Assembly: GCA_018136815.1 (NCBI GenBank)
Contig: CM030938.1
Location: 2,714,415-2,757,414 of the forward strand
Source of the DNA: Isochrysis galbana
Taxonomy: Eukaryota > Haptophyta > Isochrysidales > Isochrysidaceae
Reading direction: 5' to 3'
DNA length: 43,000 nt
Shown here: piece by piece, positions 26,263-35,464 of the stretch
Numbering within the stretch: the stretch's first letter is position 1
Layout of the letters: each line of letters starts with the position of its first letter
Translations under genes and position numbers: made by a program
Notes under the pieces: generated by a model
The model's input: the letters and a program-made list of their open reading frames with translations, nothing else
Databases searched by the model: none
What the model was told of the DNA's origin: nothing

Positions 26263-26564
26263 TGGTAGGTGGCCCATCGTGGAGGTTTTTTATTGAACAT
26301 CGGGCCACGGTAGTTCAAAAGCCCCTGTTTGACCGCCCTACTAGTACTAGGAGCAGAGCGCACGAGATGGCGTCGCTGCTGCTGCTCTCGGTCGCCGACG
26401 AGGCGCGCGCTAATGCTAATGCGCGAATCGCACCATCTCCTGGCAAAAATTTTCGTGCCGACAGGTGGTCCCCTTTGAGGTTTTCTTTTGGGCCTCGCGC
26501 CACGGTCAAAGTCATAAAATGCAGCCTCCTTATTAGTAGTCAAAACGCCCTGTTCGACCGCCCT
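26190..26564 (+). repeat. repeat E, two tandem diverged units
   Basis: Units about 26190-26339 and 26350-26564 share AGAGCGCAC.AGA, AATCGCACCAT.TC.TGGC, ATTTTCG, GAGGTTTT, GGGCC..CGGT.., and end CTGTTYGACCGCCCT (26325-26339 and 26550-26564). A third end copy lies at 20479-20493. Between the units a CTAGTACTAG palindrome (26339-26348) precedes ATGGCGTCGCTGCTG, similar to 15908. Confidence 0.6.
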
Positions 26565-27071
26565 CACACACGGCCCACAACGCATCGCTCTTACGCGCGA
26601 GTGCGCGCACACACCTGGGTAACAATAGCGAAATGTAGTCCGAACACGAAGAATGTGTGCCATGGAGTATGTCATTGGTGTGCGTCACTTTGTCATCAAT
26701 ATCCATCGAAAACCGGTCTAATGGTCTAATGGTAGGATGTGTAGCTTTTCGTTGGGTGACTCTCATAGTCAATGCAAGCGAGGGAGAGGTCGGGAGGAAC
26801 TGATCACGTCAAAGTGTCGAGGCGTTGTTGATCGATTAGATTCACACCGTCCACTCCATATCGATCGCCCGGTACTATCTCGAGGAGCTGCTCAGAGTTG
26901 ACAACGAATGAAACGAGTCGTAAGTTACGTTGCCTCACATGGTACGAGGTGTTCTGAGCGGTACAACTTCTCGTGTAAACATTCATTTTGTTCGCATAGG
27001 CGCGCTATCATGGCGCAAACCAAGGCACTTCGCCCACACCACATGTAACTACACGTGTGCGGTATAGCCGC
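26565..27071. other. 3' flank of the ABC transporter gene
   Basis: No coding sequence seen; average composition. Presumably 3' UTR and intergenic spacer of the minus-strand ABC gene. Confidence 0.5.
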
Positions 27072-30000
27072 CTACTGCTCAGCTTGCTCGACGGCATGCC
27101 GCTGCTCGTGGGCGACACGCGCCATCTCACGCAGTTGCGGCGCCGCTGCGCCCGTCTTGGCAACCAGGCGAGAGAAGGCCGACTCCGAGTCGGACAGTAG
27201 TGTGTGGGGCTCATCGTACTCGCGGAGGGCACCCCCGTCGAAGAGCATAATCGCCGTGGCGTCCATGATGGTATGCAGCCGGTGGGCAATGGTTAGGACG
27301 GTGCAATCGGCAAACATTTTGCGAATGGCAGTCTGGAGGACTGCGTCCGTCTCGTTGTCAATGGATGCGGTCGCCTCATCGAGCGCTAGCAGCATCGAGC
27401 GTCGCAGCGTCGCACGTGCGAGGCACAGAAGCTGGCGCTGACCAACAGAAAAGTTGGAGCCTCCTTCGGACACCTTGTGGTCGAGCTTTTGCGGCAACAC
27501 CGCGATTGCATCGCTGAGCTGGACGAGCGCTAGCACATCATGGAGCTCGGCGTCGGTGGACGTGCTGAAGGGGTCGAGGTTGTAGCGCACCGAGTCGTTG
27601 AAGAGGACGGGGTCCTGTGGAATGATGGCGAGGCGCGAACGGAGACCCGACAAGCTAAGCCGAGAGATGTCGACGCCGTCAATTGAGATGGCGCCAAGCC
27701 CGAGCCCATTAGTGCCACCCTCCGCCTCGATCAGCCTCCAGATGGAGGCCAAGAAGGTTGATTTGCCGGATCCCGTGCGGCCGACAATGCCCACCTTGGC
27801 CATAGGCGGAATGGTGCATGAGACCCCGCGTAGCGCTGGAGGAAGCTCGGGTCTGTAGCGCACAGCCAGGTTGCGTACTTCAATGGCGCCAGCGGATGGC
27901 CACTGTCCTTTGGGCGGCTCGTCGCCGCCTTGACGCTCCGATGGGACGTGCACAATGTACTCGACGATGCGCTCGATGCCGGCGAATGACTTTTGCACCT
28001 CGAGAGTCATACGCGTTGCGTGCTTCAGGAAGTTAGAGAGCTCGAAGGTGTAGTTGAGCGAGAGGCCGACGAGGGCAATGGAGATGCTCCAACCCGCCTC
28101 GAGGGCAACGATTGGGAAGAGGGCGGCACAGAACACAATGGACGAGGCCATGAGGTCAAGGAAAAGCGTCACCCAGGCGGAGAGCACGTATTGGGAATAG
28201 GCGCAGCGCGTGTTGGCGTTAACGAGGCGTTCGGAGGTGGCCTCGAAGCGTGGCGCCGCGCCGTATGAGCGTATCGTCGTTAGCCCGGAGAGCGTTTCAG
28301 AGAACTGCGAAAAGATGGGCGAACGGGACACCTGATTGAGCCGCTGCATGTCGCGGGTGGCGCTAACCGTGTGGCGATAGAGGATGATGTAGAAGACGAA
28401 GAGGAAGAGAAGCCATGGAATGAAGATGGGGTTGATAATGGAGACAACCACCAATGTCGAGACGATGGGCAGCACACAGTTGATCCATTGCTGCAGATTC
28501 TGTAGCAATGTGTTGTCGCAGAATTCCGTGTCGGAGGTGAAGCGATTGAGAATGCGGCCTGAAGGCGTCGTCTCGAAGAAAAGGGTAGGCGCACGCAGCA
28601 CCGCGTCAAGGAGTTGCATGTGCAGGCCCCTGGAGGCACGCACACCGAGACACACCATCGTGAAGACCGAACGCCCGTAAACTCCGACAGAGGAGGCGAT
28701 GGCGAGACCGATGTATATCGAGACCCAGAAGTCGAATTGTTCCGATGGGCGGAAGCGCCCTTCGATCCAGTAGGCGAGCCACATGTCGGTGAACGTAGTG
28801 AGGCCACGGTCGAGGCAGCAAAAGGCCACGGCCAGCAGCAAGAGGCCGACTCCTCCCGCGGCCTTGATGTAGGCGGCATAGACGCGGCGGTCAATGGCGC
28901 CAGTCTGCCGCTCTTCTAGCTGGACAAGCCGCGCCCCCGAGTCGTTTTGCTTAGCATCACCCTCGGCGATGACGCAGCTTTCCTCCGTGGCCTTCACCGC
29001 AGCGCCATCCTTCTGCGCATCGACGTCTCCCTCGACGCCGTCGTTGGACATCTTCGACTCACGCTGCGAAGACGGAACGGTGGAGAGCTCGGGCTTTGCA
29101 ATCTCGCCATCCTGCAGATGTACCTCCTCTGCCGTGCTCAAGTCCTCAATGAGCCCACTGAGCGCAGCGATGTTGGAGCCCTCCTCCGACGCGCGCAGCT
29201 CCTGATACGTTCCGCGCATCAGCACTTCTCCCGTTTCCAAAATTATTACGTCGTCCGCCATCGGCAGGTACTGAGTCTGATGGGTCACGAGGATACGTGT
29301 CTTGCCACCGAGGAGCCCTTCAGAGCCGATGACTTGTGTGAAGAGGTGCTTTCCGACATGCGCATCAACGGCCGAGAGCGGGTCGTCGAGGAGGTAGATT
29401 TCAGCGCGTGAGTACACGGCGCGCGCAAGCGCGATGCGCGCCTTTTGGCCGCCCGATAGATTGACGCCCTTCTCGCCGATTTCCGTTTGATCACCACCCG
29501 GCAGCAGTTCCAAGTCAGAGGCGAGTGCGCAGGCCTCGATGACGCGCCGGTACCACGCCTCATCCATGTCGGAGCCGAACAGGATGTTGTTGCGCACGGT
29601 GTCGGAGATGATGAAGGGCGTCTGGGCGGCGTAGGCGACAGTTCCGTTGAGAGCAGCGGTGGCCTCGCCCCGAGCCTCCATTTCGCCCAACAGCGCCGCG
29701 AGCATTGACGATTTGCCCGAGCCAACACTGCCGGCAACCATCGTGAGAGACGCACGCGAGATTTGCACATCAAGATCAACAAGGGTGGGCTTGAGCGACT
29801 TGGTCGGCGTCTCCTTCGGCGGGAGCGAATCGAGCGGCGAGGCTTTAATGCCGCTGTCGAGCGGCACCGACGACGTTGGTGTCCGCTTCAAACCAAGTAG
29901 CGAGGTACGCCTTGATAGCCCGCCGCCCCGGCCGGCGGTGGAGCGCACCGAGCGCATGCTCGAGTTGGGTGTGGTCCCTGTAGCCGTCCCTCCCAATCCT

Positions 30001-31382
30001 CGGCCCCCTTTCTTGCCACCCGTGCCCTTGCCGCCGCCCTTGCCCTTGCGGGGTGGGGGAACCTCCGGCGGTATCCACGCGAAGTTGCCGCGCAGCACCC
30101 CTGCAGGGGAAGAATCATTCGTGTCCTTGGACTCAGCTGCTTGCAGGGGTGCGGAGCTGCCCTCCTCCTTGATTGACTTCTGGCCCGCCTTCTTGAGCTC
30201 CTTGTTCTTGAGGAAGCGGTTGATGCGCGTGAGGGAAATACGCAAGTTGAGCGACTGGATGATAATAAAGGGCAGGAAGACGAGCGGGAAGCGAAGCTGC
30301 GTGAGCAAAGCCAGCGCAGTGAGAACGCGTGGCGCTGCAAGCGAGTTGCCGAAGCCTACGTATGCTGTGAAGGTGGCCACCGCCACGAACACGGGCTGCG
30401 CGACGAGAAGTGTCGAGAAGAAAGCAGCGATGAATCTCTGACGGCGCACTTTATCAAGCTCCTTGTCGCGGATCTCGAGCAGCTTCTCGCGCATCGATGG
30501 TTCCCAGCCACACAGTTTGACGACGCGCATGCCCTGTACGAGCTCGTTGGTGATCTTGACGCGCTGGTCGGTCAGTCGGAGCTGCTGGGCACGGAGGCTC
30601 AGTAGCGAGCGCGTCACCCTGGCCTGCAGCGGCACGAAAATTAGGAGCATCCCCACTGACACGCCGAGCGCTGGGCCAATCACGAAGCCGAGCCAAGTGA
30701 GCGTAATGATGACTTGGATGGGAGCGGACCAGAGCATGTTGAACACAGGTGCCATCTGTAGCACCACCTCAGCATCGATGGACATGAGGGTTTGAATCTG
30801 GCCCGTCGAGGTCTCAAGAACCCCCGCCAGGCGTAGGCACTTGCGGAAGAGCGAGCACATGATGGCCGAGCGCGCGCGCAGCGCTGCGCGTGTCATAAAC
30901 ATTTCGGCATGAGAGAGGCAGAAGGAGCCGAGGATGCGTGCGACGAGCAGAATCACTGCCAGCACATAGCCGAACCAGAGGCGCGACTCGCAGGCGGGCG
31001 CGTCGGCACCGGCCGCCTGAGACGCCTCTCGCGCGGCTACGCACGTCTGCTGCTCCTCGATCAGCAGCAGGAAGTACTGTAGAACGATCGGGCCGACGTA
31101 AAGCGCAGCGACATTGACCGAATAGAGGAGCGCGCCCGAGATCAGCAGCCAGCGGACGAGCGGTAAGAGAGAGTGGCCGACGAGCGGCGTGTGAGTATAT
31201 CGGCGCATGAAATGCTCATATTGTAGGCTCGCCTCATCCTCAGGGATCACGCCCGGTAGGTCTGGCTGCTCAAGCCGGCGGCGGTTGGCGAGCCGAGTGA
31301 CAGGCACAATCTGCTGGAAGAAGAGGGTGAGGCGGCCGCGCGGAGGCTCAGCAGGCTCGAGCTTAGAGGGAGGGGCACACAT
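27072..31382 (-). CDS. ABCC-type (MRP/CFTR family) full ABC transporter, intronless
   Basis: The start is taken as ATG at 31382 (MCAPPSKLEPAEPP..), giving 1436 residues; the open frame extends 89 codons further but only translates a GA microsatellite. Two transmembrane domains alternate with two nucleotide-binding domains and there is no TMD0. NBD1 (about 600-780): Walker A GSVGSGKSS, signature LSGGQKARIALARA, Walker B YLLDDPLSAVD (Asp in place of the catalytic Glu, usual for ABCC). NBD2 (about 1180-1400): Walker A GRTGSGKST, divergent signature FSVGQRQLLCLARA, Walker B LALDEATASID. The family exports organic anions and glutathione or metal conjugates at the vacuole or plasma membrane. Odd: some 85 residues rich in Gly, Lys and Ser interrupt the start of NBD1, between FAWIPPEVPPPR and PTLVDLDVQI, in place of the usual short loop. 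The linker after NBD1 is acidic. Confidence 0.95.
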   Translation of the reverse strand: MCAPPSKLEPAEPPRGRLTLFFQQIVPVTRLANRRRLEQPDLPGVIPEDEASLQYEHFMRRYTHTPLVGHSLLPLVRWLLISGALLYSVNVAALYVGPIVLQYFLLLIEEQQTCVAAREASQAAGADAPACESRLWFGYVLAVILLVARILGSFCLSHAEMFMTRAALRARSAIMCSLFRKCLRLAGVLETSTGQIQTLMSIDAEVVLQMAPVFNMLWSAPIQVIITLTWLGFVIGPALGVSVGMLLIFVPLQARVTRSLLSLRAQQLRLTDQRVKITNELVQGMRVVKLCGWEPSMREKLLEIRDKELDKVRRQRFIAAFFSTLLVAQPVFVAVATFTAYVGFGNSLAAPRVLTALALLTQLRFPLVFLPFIIIQSLNLRISLTRINRFLKNKELKKAGQKSIKEEGSSAPLQAAESKDTNDSSPAGVLRGNFAWIPPEVPPPRKGKGGGKGTGGKKGGRGLGGTATGTTPNSSMRSVRSTAGRGGGLSRRTSLLGLKRTPTSSVPLDSGIKASPLDSLPPKETPTKSLKPTLVDLDVQISRASLTMVAGSVGSGKSSMLAALLGEMEARGEATAALNGTVAYAAQTPFIISDTVRNNILFGSDMDEAWYRRVIEACALASDLELLPGGDQTEIGEKGVNLSGGQKARIALARAVYSRAEIYLLDDPLSAVDAHVGKHLFTQVIGSEGLLGGKTRILVTHQTQYLPMADDVIILETGEVLMRGTYQELRASEEGSNIAALSGLIEDLSTAEEVHLQDGEIAKPELSTVPSSQRESKMSNDGVEGDVDAQKDGAAVKATEESCVIAEGDAKQNDSGARLVQLEERQTGAIDRRVYAAYIKAAGGVGLLLLAVAFCCLDRGLTTFTDMWLAYWIEGRFRPSEQFDFWVSIYIGLAIASSVGVYGRSVFTMVCLGVRASRGLHMQLLDAVLRAPTLFFETTPSGRILNRFTSDTEFCDNTLLQNLQQWINCVLPIVSTLVVVSIINPIFIPWLLFLFVFYIILYRHTVSATRDMQRLNQVSRSPIFSQFSETLSGLTTIRSYGAAPRFEATSERLVNANTRCAYSQYVLSAWVTLFLDLMASSIVFCAALFPIVALEAGWSISIALVGLSLNYTFELSNFLKHATRMTLEVQKSFAGIERIVEYIVHVPSERQGGDEPPKGQWPSAGAIEVRNLAVRYRPELPPALRGVSCTIPPMAKVGIVGRTGSGKSTFLASIWRLIEAEGGTNGLGLGAISIDGVDISRLSLSGLRSRLAIIPQDPVLFNDSVRYNLDPFSTSTDAELHDVLALVQLSDAIAVLPQKLDHKVSEGGSNFSVGQRQLLCLARATLRRSMLLALDEATASIDNETDAVLQTAIRKMFADCTVLTIAHRLHTIMDATAIMLFDGGALREYDEPHTLLSDSESAFSRLVAKTGAAAPQLREMARVAHEQRHAVEQAEQ

Positions 31383-31437
31383 CGATCTGTTCTGTCGGCT
31401 CGCGTCCTGCTGCTCGTGGCCGTCGGCGGATCTTCTC

Positions 31438-31487
<50 letters not shown>

Positions 31488-32450
31488 CTCTCTCTCTCCT
31501 TCTCCCTCTCGCCTACTCTCTCTCTCCTTCTCCCTCTCTCCCTCTCTCGCTTCTCTCTCTCCTTGTCTCGTTCTCTCTTCCCTTCTCTCTCTCTCTCTTC
31601 TCTCCTTTCTCTTCCCCCCCCTCTCTCCCCGTCGCTCGCTCGCCTCCAAGAGCAGAGAGGAGTACCCTTTCCCCCCCCTCCACCCTCCCTCTCTCCCTCC
31701 CTCTTTCTCCCTCTAAACAGACACTCTCTCTCTCTCCCGCCGACGAGGCTCCGCTGGCTTTTCTCTCTCCCTCCTCCACTCGAGTCTAGCGACTACTAGT
31801 GCTTCAGATTCGGAGGGGGGCGCGTGTCCCTCTGCTCTCTCTTCTCTCTCTGCTCTCTCTCTCTGCTCCTCTTCCCCATCGGTGTTTTTCCCCTCTCCTC
31901 TTCCCCATAACCCAAGTGTTTTCCCCTCTCCTCGACGGCGAGGAAACCCCATCCCGCCTCCTCCCATCTCCTCGCTCGCTCGCTCCACACTCTCTTCACT
32001 CATCTTCTGCTCCTCCCTTCTTCCCTCCCCCGCCACCTCCCCCCCCTTTCCCTCACTCTCTCTTCCTCTCTCTTCTTACCGATCCCCCCGCGCTTTCTTC
32101 TCACCTCCCCCTCTTCTTCTCCTCCTCCCCCCCCCCCCCCAAACACACAAGACGCAGGTGCAGGAAAAGGAAGGGCCCTGGAAACTACCCTCCTGCACAC
32201 ACAAGAATCCCTTCTCCACGCGCCACCCCGCCGACGATCTCTCCTTTGATCGTGCTGCTGATCCCTCCACCTACCACCCGCTTCCCGCACGGACTCTCCG
32301 AAGGAGAGAGCGCGCGGTCTCGTCTCCGCACGAATCTCCGAATCTCCCTCCTTCTCGCGGGAGTCGGAGGCGTCAGTCTCAGTCTCCGTTGGGAATTAGG
32401 AAAGTTCTCGGGGGTACCTTGTTCTTCCGTGAGGTCACCGCTAGCCGCTA
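31383..32450. repeat. CT microsatellite and CT-rich leader of the ABC transporter
   Basis: (CT)n at 31434-31485 grading into CTCTCCCT-type tracts to about 32140. It lies directly upstream of the transporter start and so may be 5' UTR or promoter. Long frames on both strands translate only low complexity (Leu/Ser/Pro or Glu/Arg/Gly). 32151-32450 is plain GC-rich sequence without a convincing gene. Confidence 0.75.
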
Positions 32451-32472
32451 GAGGCATGAGCTTCGTAGAAGG

Positions 32473-33272
32473 GCCCGCTTCGTGAAGCGGCCCGCGACGT
32501 TCCCCATGGCTCCCACGGCCAAGCCCCCCTCTCTCTCCACTCCTCCCCTGCTCTGGGAGAGGAACGGAGGAACCACCCACCCTCATGGCATGCCTGATGG
32601 CTTGCGGCTTGCCAAGAGCACACTGCCCTATTGACCAATTCCTCTCCTCACAGGCTCATAGGCCCGCCTGACTCGCCCGCCCTGGCCTATCGTGGCCAGC
32701 CCATCGCTCTGACCAACCCTTCCTCCCCCTGCCCCCCCCTAATCAGGACCCCCCAGCCAGCAGCTCTAGTCGACCTGCAGGGGCGCGTGAGCCAGCGAGG
32801 GAGAGGCAGGAGGGGTCAGGGCCATGCCCCAGCCTCACCTGCCCCCTGAGCTGTGCTCCCAGACCCCCTGCAGGCCACCTGGCACCTGGGGACTGGGGAC
32901 CTGAACTTGAAGAGGGGCCGCAGGCGCGCGCCATGGGCCGGAGCCGCAAGGAAGAGAGGAGGAAGAGGGAAGAGGGAGGGGAGGGGGGAGCGGCAGCTCT
33001 CCCCTCCGGCGCTAACGTGTCTTCTTGCTTCTTGCCCTATTTAGGTAAATAAAGAAAAAAAACTTTTAAAATTCTCGCCGCCCTCGGCGGGGGGCCCGGA
33101 AGAGAGGAGAGAGGGGAGTCGCGCCGGCGCGCTCCATCGCGTCTAACTATAAAGTTAGTTGTGTTTAGGTAAATAAAGAATAAAGAAGACGGGGGGCGGC
33201 AGAGCCGGGAGGGAAGGGCCGCGGCTCGCCGCGGCCGCTCGCTCCGGCGAGAGTGATCAGCGCTGGGCGGGG
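32473..33272 (+). mobile_element. H-type element H5 with a different 5' hairpin, host of a nested element
   Basis: The body matches H1, H2 and the composite element (CTCTCTCCACTCCTCCCCTG, CCTGATGGCTTGC, GCCATGCCCCAGCCTCACCTG, GGGCCGCGGCTCGCCGCGGC). Upstream of its ATG (32505) lies a 10-bp stem GGGC(C)CGCTTC-GT-GAAGCGGCCC (32473-32495) in place of the AACTAAG hairpin. The 3' third ends near 33272 with no tail or duplication found. The 107-bp element at 33057-33163 is inserted in it. Confidence 0.7.
33057..33163 (-). mobile_element. miniature 107-bp retroposon, nested, 17-bp target duplication
   Basis: The duplication TTTAGGTAAATAAAGAA lies at 33040-33056 and 33164-33180. Minus strand: CAC, hairpin CTAACT-TTAT-AGTTAG (33158-33143), GCGATGGAGCGCGCC (ATG 33137), about 40 bp of GC-rich sequence, then GGCGAGAATTTTAAAAG and T tail. 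It is essentially the 5' end and the 3' end of the family joined with no middle. Removing it and one duplication leaves the matching interior of H5 continuous with its relatives. Confidence 0.88.
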
Positions 33273-33287
33273 GAGCTGCTGTCACTA

Positions 33288-33467
33288 CTTAGCAATAATG
33301 AACAGAGGCTATCCGAACTGCAACAGAAGCTAAACTTGTTCATTGAGACCGCCAGTAAGCACTCTCAAGAATATGCCGGCAAATTTATTCGTGAACTTTC
33401 TAACCTAAACGTTTACTAAACGAAGAATACAAGAACGTCATCGATGAAGCTTACGCAGAACATGAGT
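33288..33467 (+). pseudogene. AT-rich coding fragment with a frame break
   Basis: Reads LLSNNEQRLSELQQKLNLFI.., ..KHSQEYAGKFIRELSNL.. then a stop after NVY. In another frame it continues KRLLNEEYKNVIDEAYAEHE to a TGA at about 33467. The codons are AT-rich, unlike adjoining genes. Helical and charged. The family is not recognised. Confidence 0.4.
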
Positions 33468-33629
33468 GAGGCAATACGGAGGAAACGGAGCAACACCTCT
33501 TGAAGGGCGTGTCTCCGCGAAAGAGCGGACACCGCCGCCTGCAAGTATATGAGACGTCCCCGCCGGATACCACCCCCCTCGCTCGTCAGATATTTTTTGG
33601 GGCGGGCGCGCTGAGAGAGAGAGAGAGGC

Positions 33630-35064
33630 ATGCCGCTCCCACTGGCGACCGTCGTCCCTTGGGTCGGCTATGAGAGCTACGGGCGGCTCGTGCCCAACGG
33701 CCGCGTCAACGGCAAGGACACGGGGCACAAGGTCAACAACCCGACGCACGCCGCCTTCCGATTCGCCTTCCGCGACGAAGGCAGGGCGTGGACCACCTCT
33801 CTCTGCCTCGCGGACACGGACAGCGACGGGCAGAGCAACGGGATGGAGCTGGGGGACCCCTGCTGCGTGTGGAGCGTCGGCGTGGACGAGGGCGAGCTGC
33901 TCGGCTTCTCTACCGACGACATCTCGCTCGCGGGGGACGAGTCGTCGAGGACCTCGAGGAGCATGCCTGTCTGCTGTCTGCTGTCTGCGCGCCGCCGCCG
34001 CTCGCGGTGGGTACGACCCCTCCTCGCCCCCTTCCTCCCCCGCGTCCGTCCTCGCCCCCTCGCTCCGCGCCCTCGCCCCCTTCCTCCGCGTCCTCGCCCG
34101 TCGCGCCGCTGCTCGCCCATGGTGTGCTCATGTCCGTCGCGTGGGGCGTGCTCCTCCCCTCGGGCGCCTTCCTCTCGCTCGCTTGGCGCTCCCGGCTCAC
34201 CGGCGATCGCTGGCTCCGTGTGCATCGCGCGGTGCAGGAGTGTCTCTCCTCCTCGCGCCCCCCCATCGGCCCTCCCTCCCACCCAAAAAGGAGGAAACCC
34301 CAACAACGCACTCCCTCCCTCCCCCGCTCTCTCAGAAGCGGGCTTGCGGTGGCCGCCGCCGGCGTCGCGCTCGGGATGAATAGACAACATGGGCTCATAT
34401 CGTCCAGCGTTCCGTACGCAAAAATTCATTGTTTGCGCTCGCCTCAACCTGCCTGGGTCCGAGAAGTCTCGCACGATCTCAGGCCTGGACACCCGAGGCG
34501 TGTCCCTGACTGGCCAATTTGTGTTGCACAACGATAGCACCAACACGCACCAGTCGATGATCTTCGCCGAGTGCACCGGTTAAGGAAGCGATCGATAAAC
34601 GCTGGCGTCAGAGTCCAGAATTGACTCCTCTTCCTCTTCCTCTTATGTCGACCCTCGCCTAGCGGTGTGATGATTTCGACGACATACTTCTTGTGCAGAA
34701 CGTGGTCCGAATACTTTTGGAGAATGAATGCAATCTCTGGTGCCCCGAGGGCGCCACTTCTCGCACCCACATCACACGCTCGGGATCGTCGCCTTCGCCC
34801 TCGCCCTGCTGCAGCCGCTCAACGCGCTCATGCGCGGCACGCCCGCCGCCCGCACCACACGCCGCGCCGTGTGGCGGGTCGCGCACAAGGAGACGGGCTA
34901 CGCCGTGCTCGGCGTGGGCGTCTACCAGCTACCAGGCCCTCTCGCCCTCTCGGCTCTCGGGGCGCGTCCTCATGCCGAGCCAAGGCGACGCCGTTCTCGT
35001 CGCGTACGTGGTGCTCCTGGGCCTCTCCTTCGGGATGCTCGCGGGGGGGCTCATGGTAGGGTGA
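33630..35064 (+). pseudogene. temptin-domain / cytochrome b561 membrane protein gene, apparently disrupted
   Basis: From ATG 33630 the first 80 or so residues are a temptin-type domain: YGRLVPNGRVNGKDTGHKV.., SLCLADTDSDGQSNGMELGD, PCCVW (Ca-binding-like DTDSDGQSNG loop and Cys pair). A cytochrome b561 core follows in other frames: LLAHGVLMSVAWGVLLPSGA.., RVHRAVQ (His ligands), then across a clean intron (34240-34335, GTGTCT..CTCTCAG) SGLAVAAAGVALGM, and after a gap GRHFSHPHHTLGIVAFALAL.., RVAHKETGYAVLGVGVYQ, and a last helix VLVAYVVLLGLSFGMLAGGL. b561 proteins move electrons across membranes, usually from ascorbate. Two frame breaks coincide with 7-bp tandem copies: CTGTCTG three times at 33967-33987 and CTACCAG twice at 34922-34935. 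The first break has no AG acceptor nearby. It could be a pseudogene, a variant allele or sequencing error. Confidence 0.72.
34380..34745 (+). other. AT-richer insert or intron inside the b561 domain, with a 64-codon ORF
   Basis: Separates ..GVALGM from GRHFSHPHH.., which are normally some 15 residues apart. No matching GT..AG pair in the right phase was found. Inside, ATG 34389 to TAA 34583 encodes MGSYRPAFRTQKFIVCARLN.., ISGLDTRGVSLTGQFVLHND.., MIFAECTG. This looks like real protein but belongs to no family I can name. It may be a transposed fragment. Confidence 0.4.
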
Positions 35065-35464
35065 GAGTCCCCACGGGAGGGGAAGAAACCCTGAGGGAAA
35101 GGAGACCAAATGAAGGCAAGCCGCCTTCTACTTCGCCAGAAAGTTGAAAGTTGTTTGGTTTCCCCCCTCCCCCCCTTCACGCGGAAGGGTGTCAGATTTC
35201 AACCCCGTGTATGACGGTAGTGAATACGGAAAAAATTGTAACGAAACAGGAGCGTATCTCCGGAGCGTGTCAGGGGACCTTTCCCCCAATCTGACCACTT
35301 TCCGCTTTCCGCGCAGCACAGGCACAGGGCCTAAGTGCAAGTGTGAATCACACTCCCTACTCCTACTGGATACGGAGTAAAAAATGTAGCTCCATCTAGA
35401 GAAGGGGTTCCCCCATCTCCCTGGCCCCTTCGGCAGCCAGCAGTCGCGCCGTGCTCTTTGGGAG
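35065..35464. other. spacer and 5' flank of the oxygenase gene
   Basis: 35085-35123 is one arm of the inverted duplication shared with 37125-37158. No gene. A TATA-like box is not evident. Confidence 0.4.

Noticed and set aside
31383..31649. 89-codon N-terminal extension of the ABC transporter
   Set aside because: Translates (GA)n into Arg/Glu repeats; ATG at 31382 fits the family better.
31207..31799. Plus-strand Leu/Ser/Arg frames over the CT repeat
   Set aside because: Antisense to the ABC transporter start and simply translated (CT)n.
33677..34576. 299-codon minus-strand frame
   Set aside because: Antisense of the temptin/b561 domains, which are clear on the plus strand.
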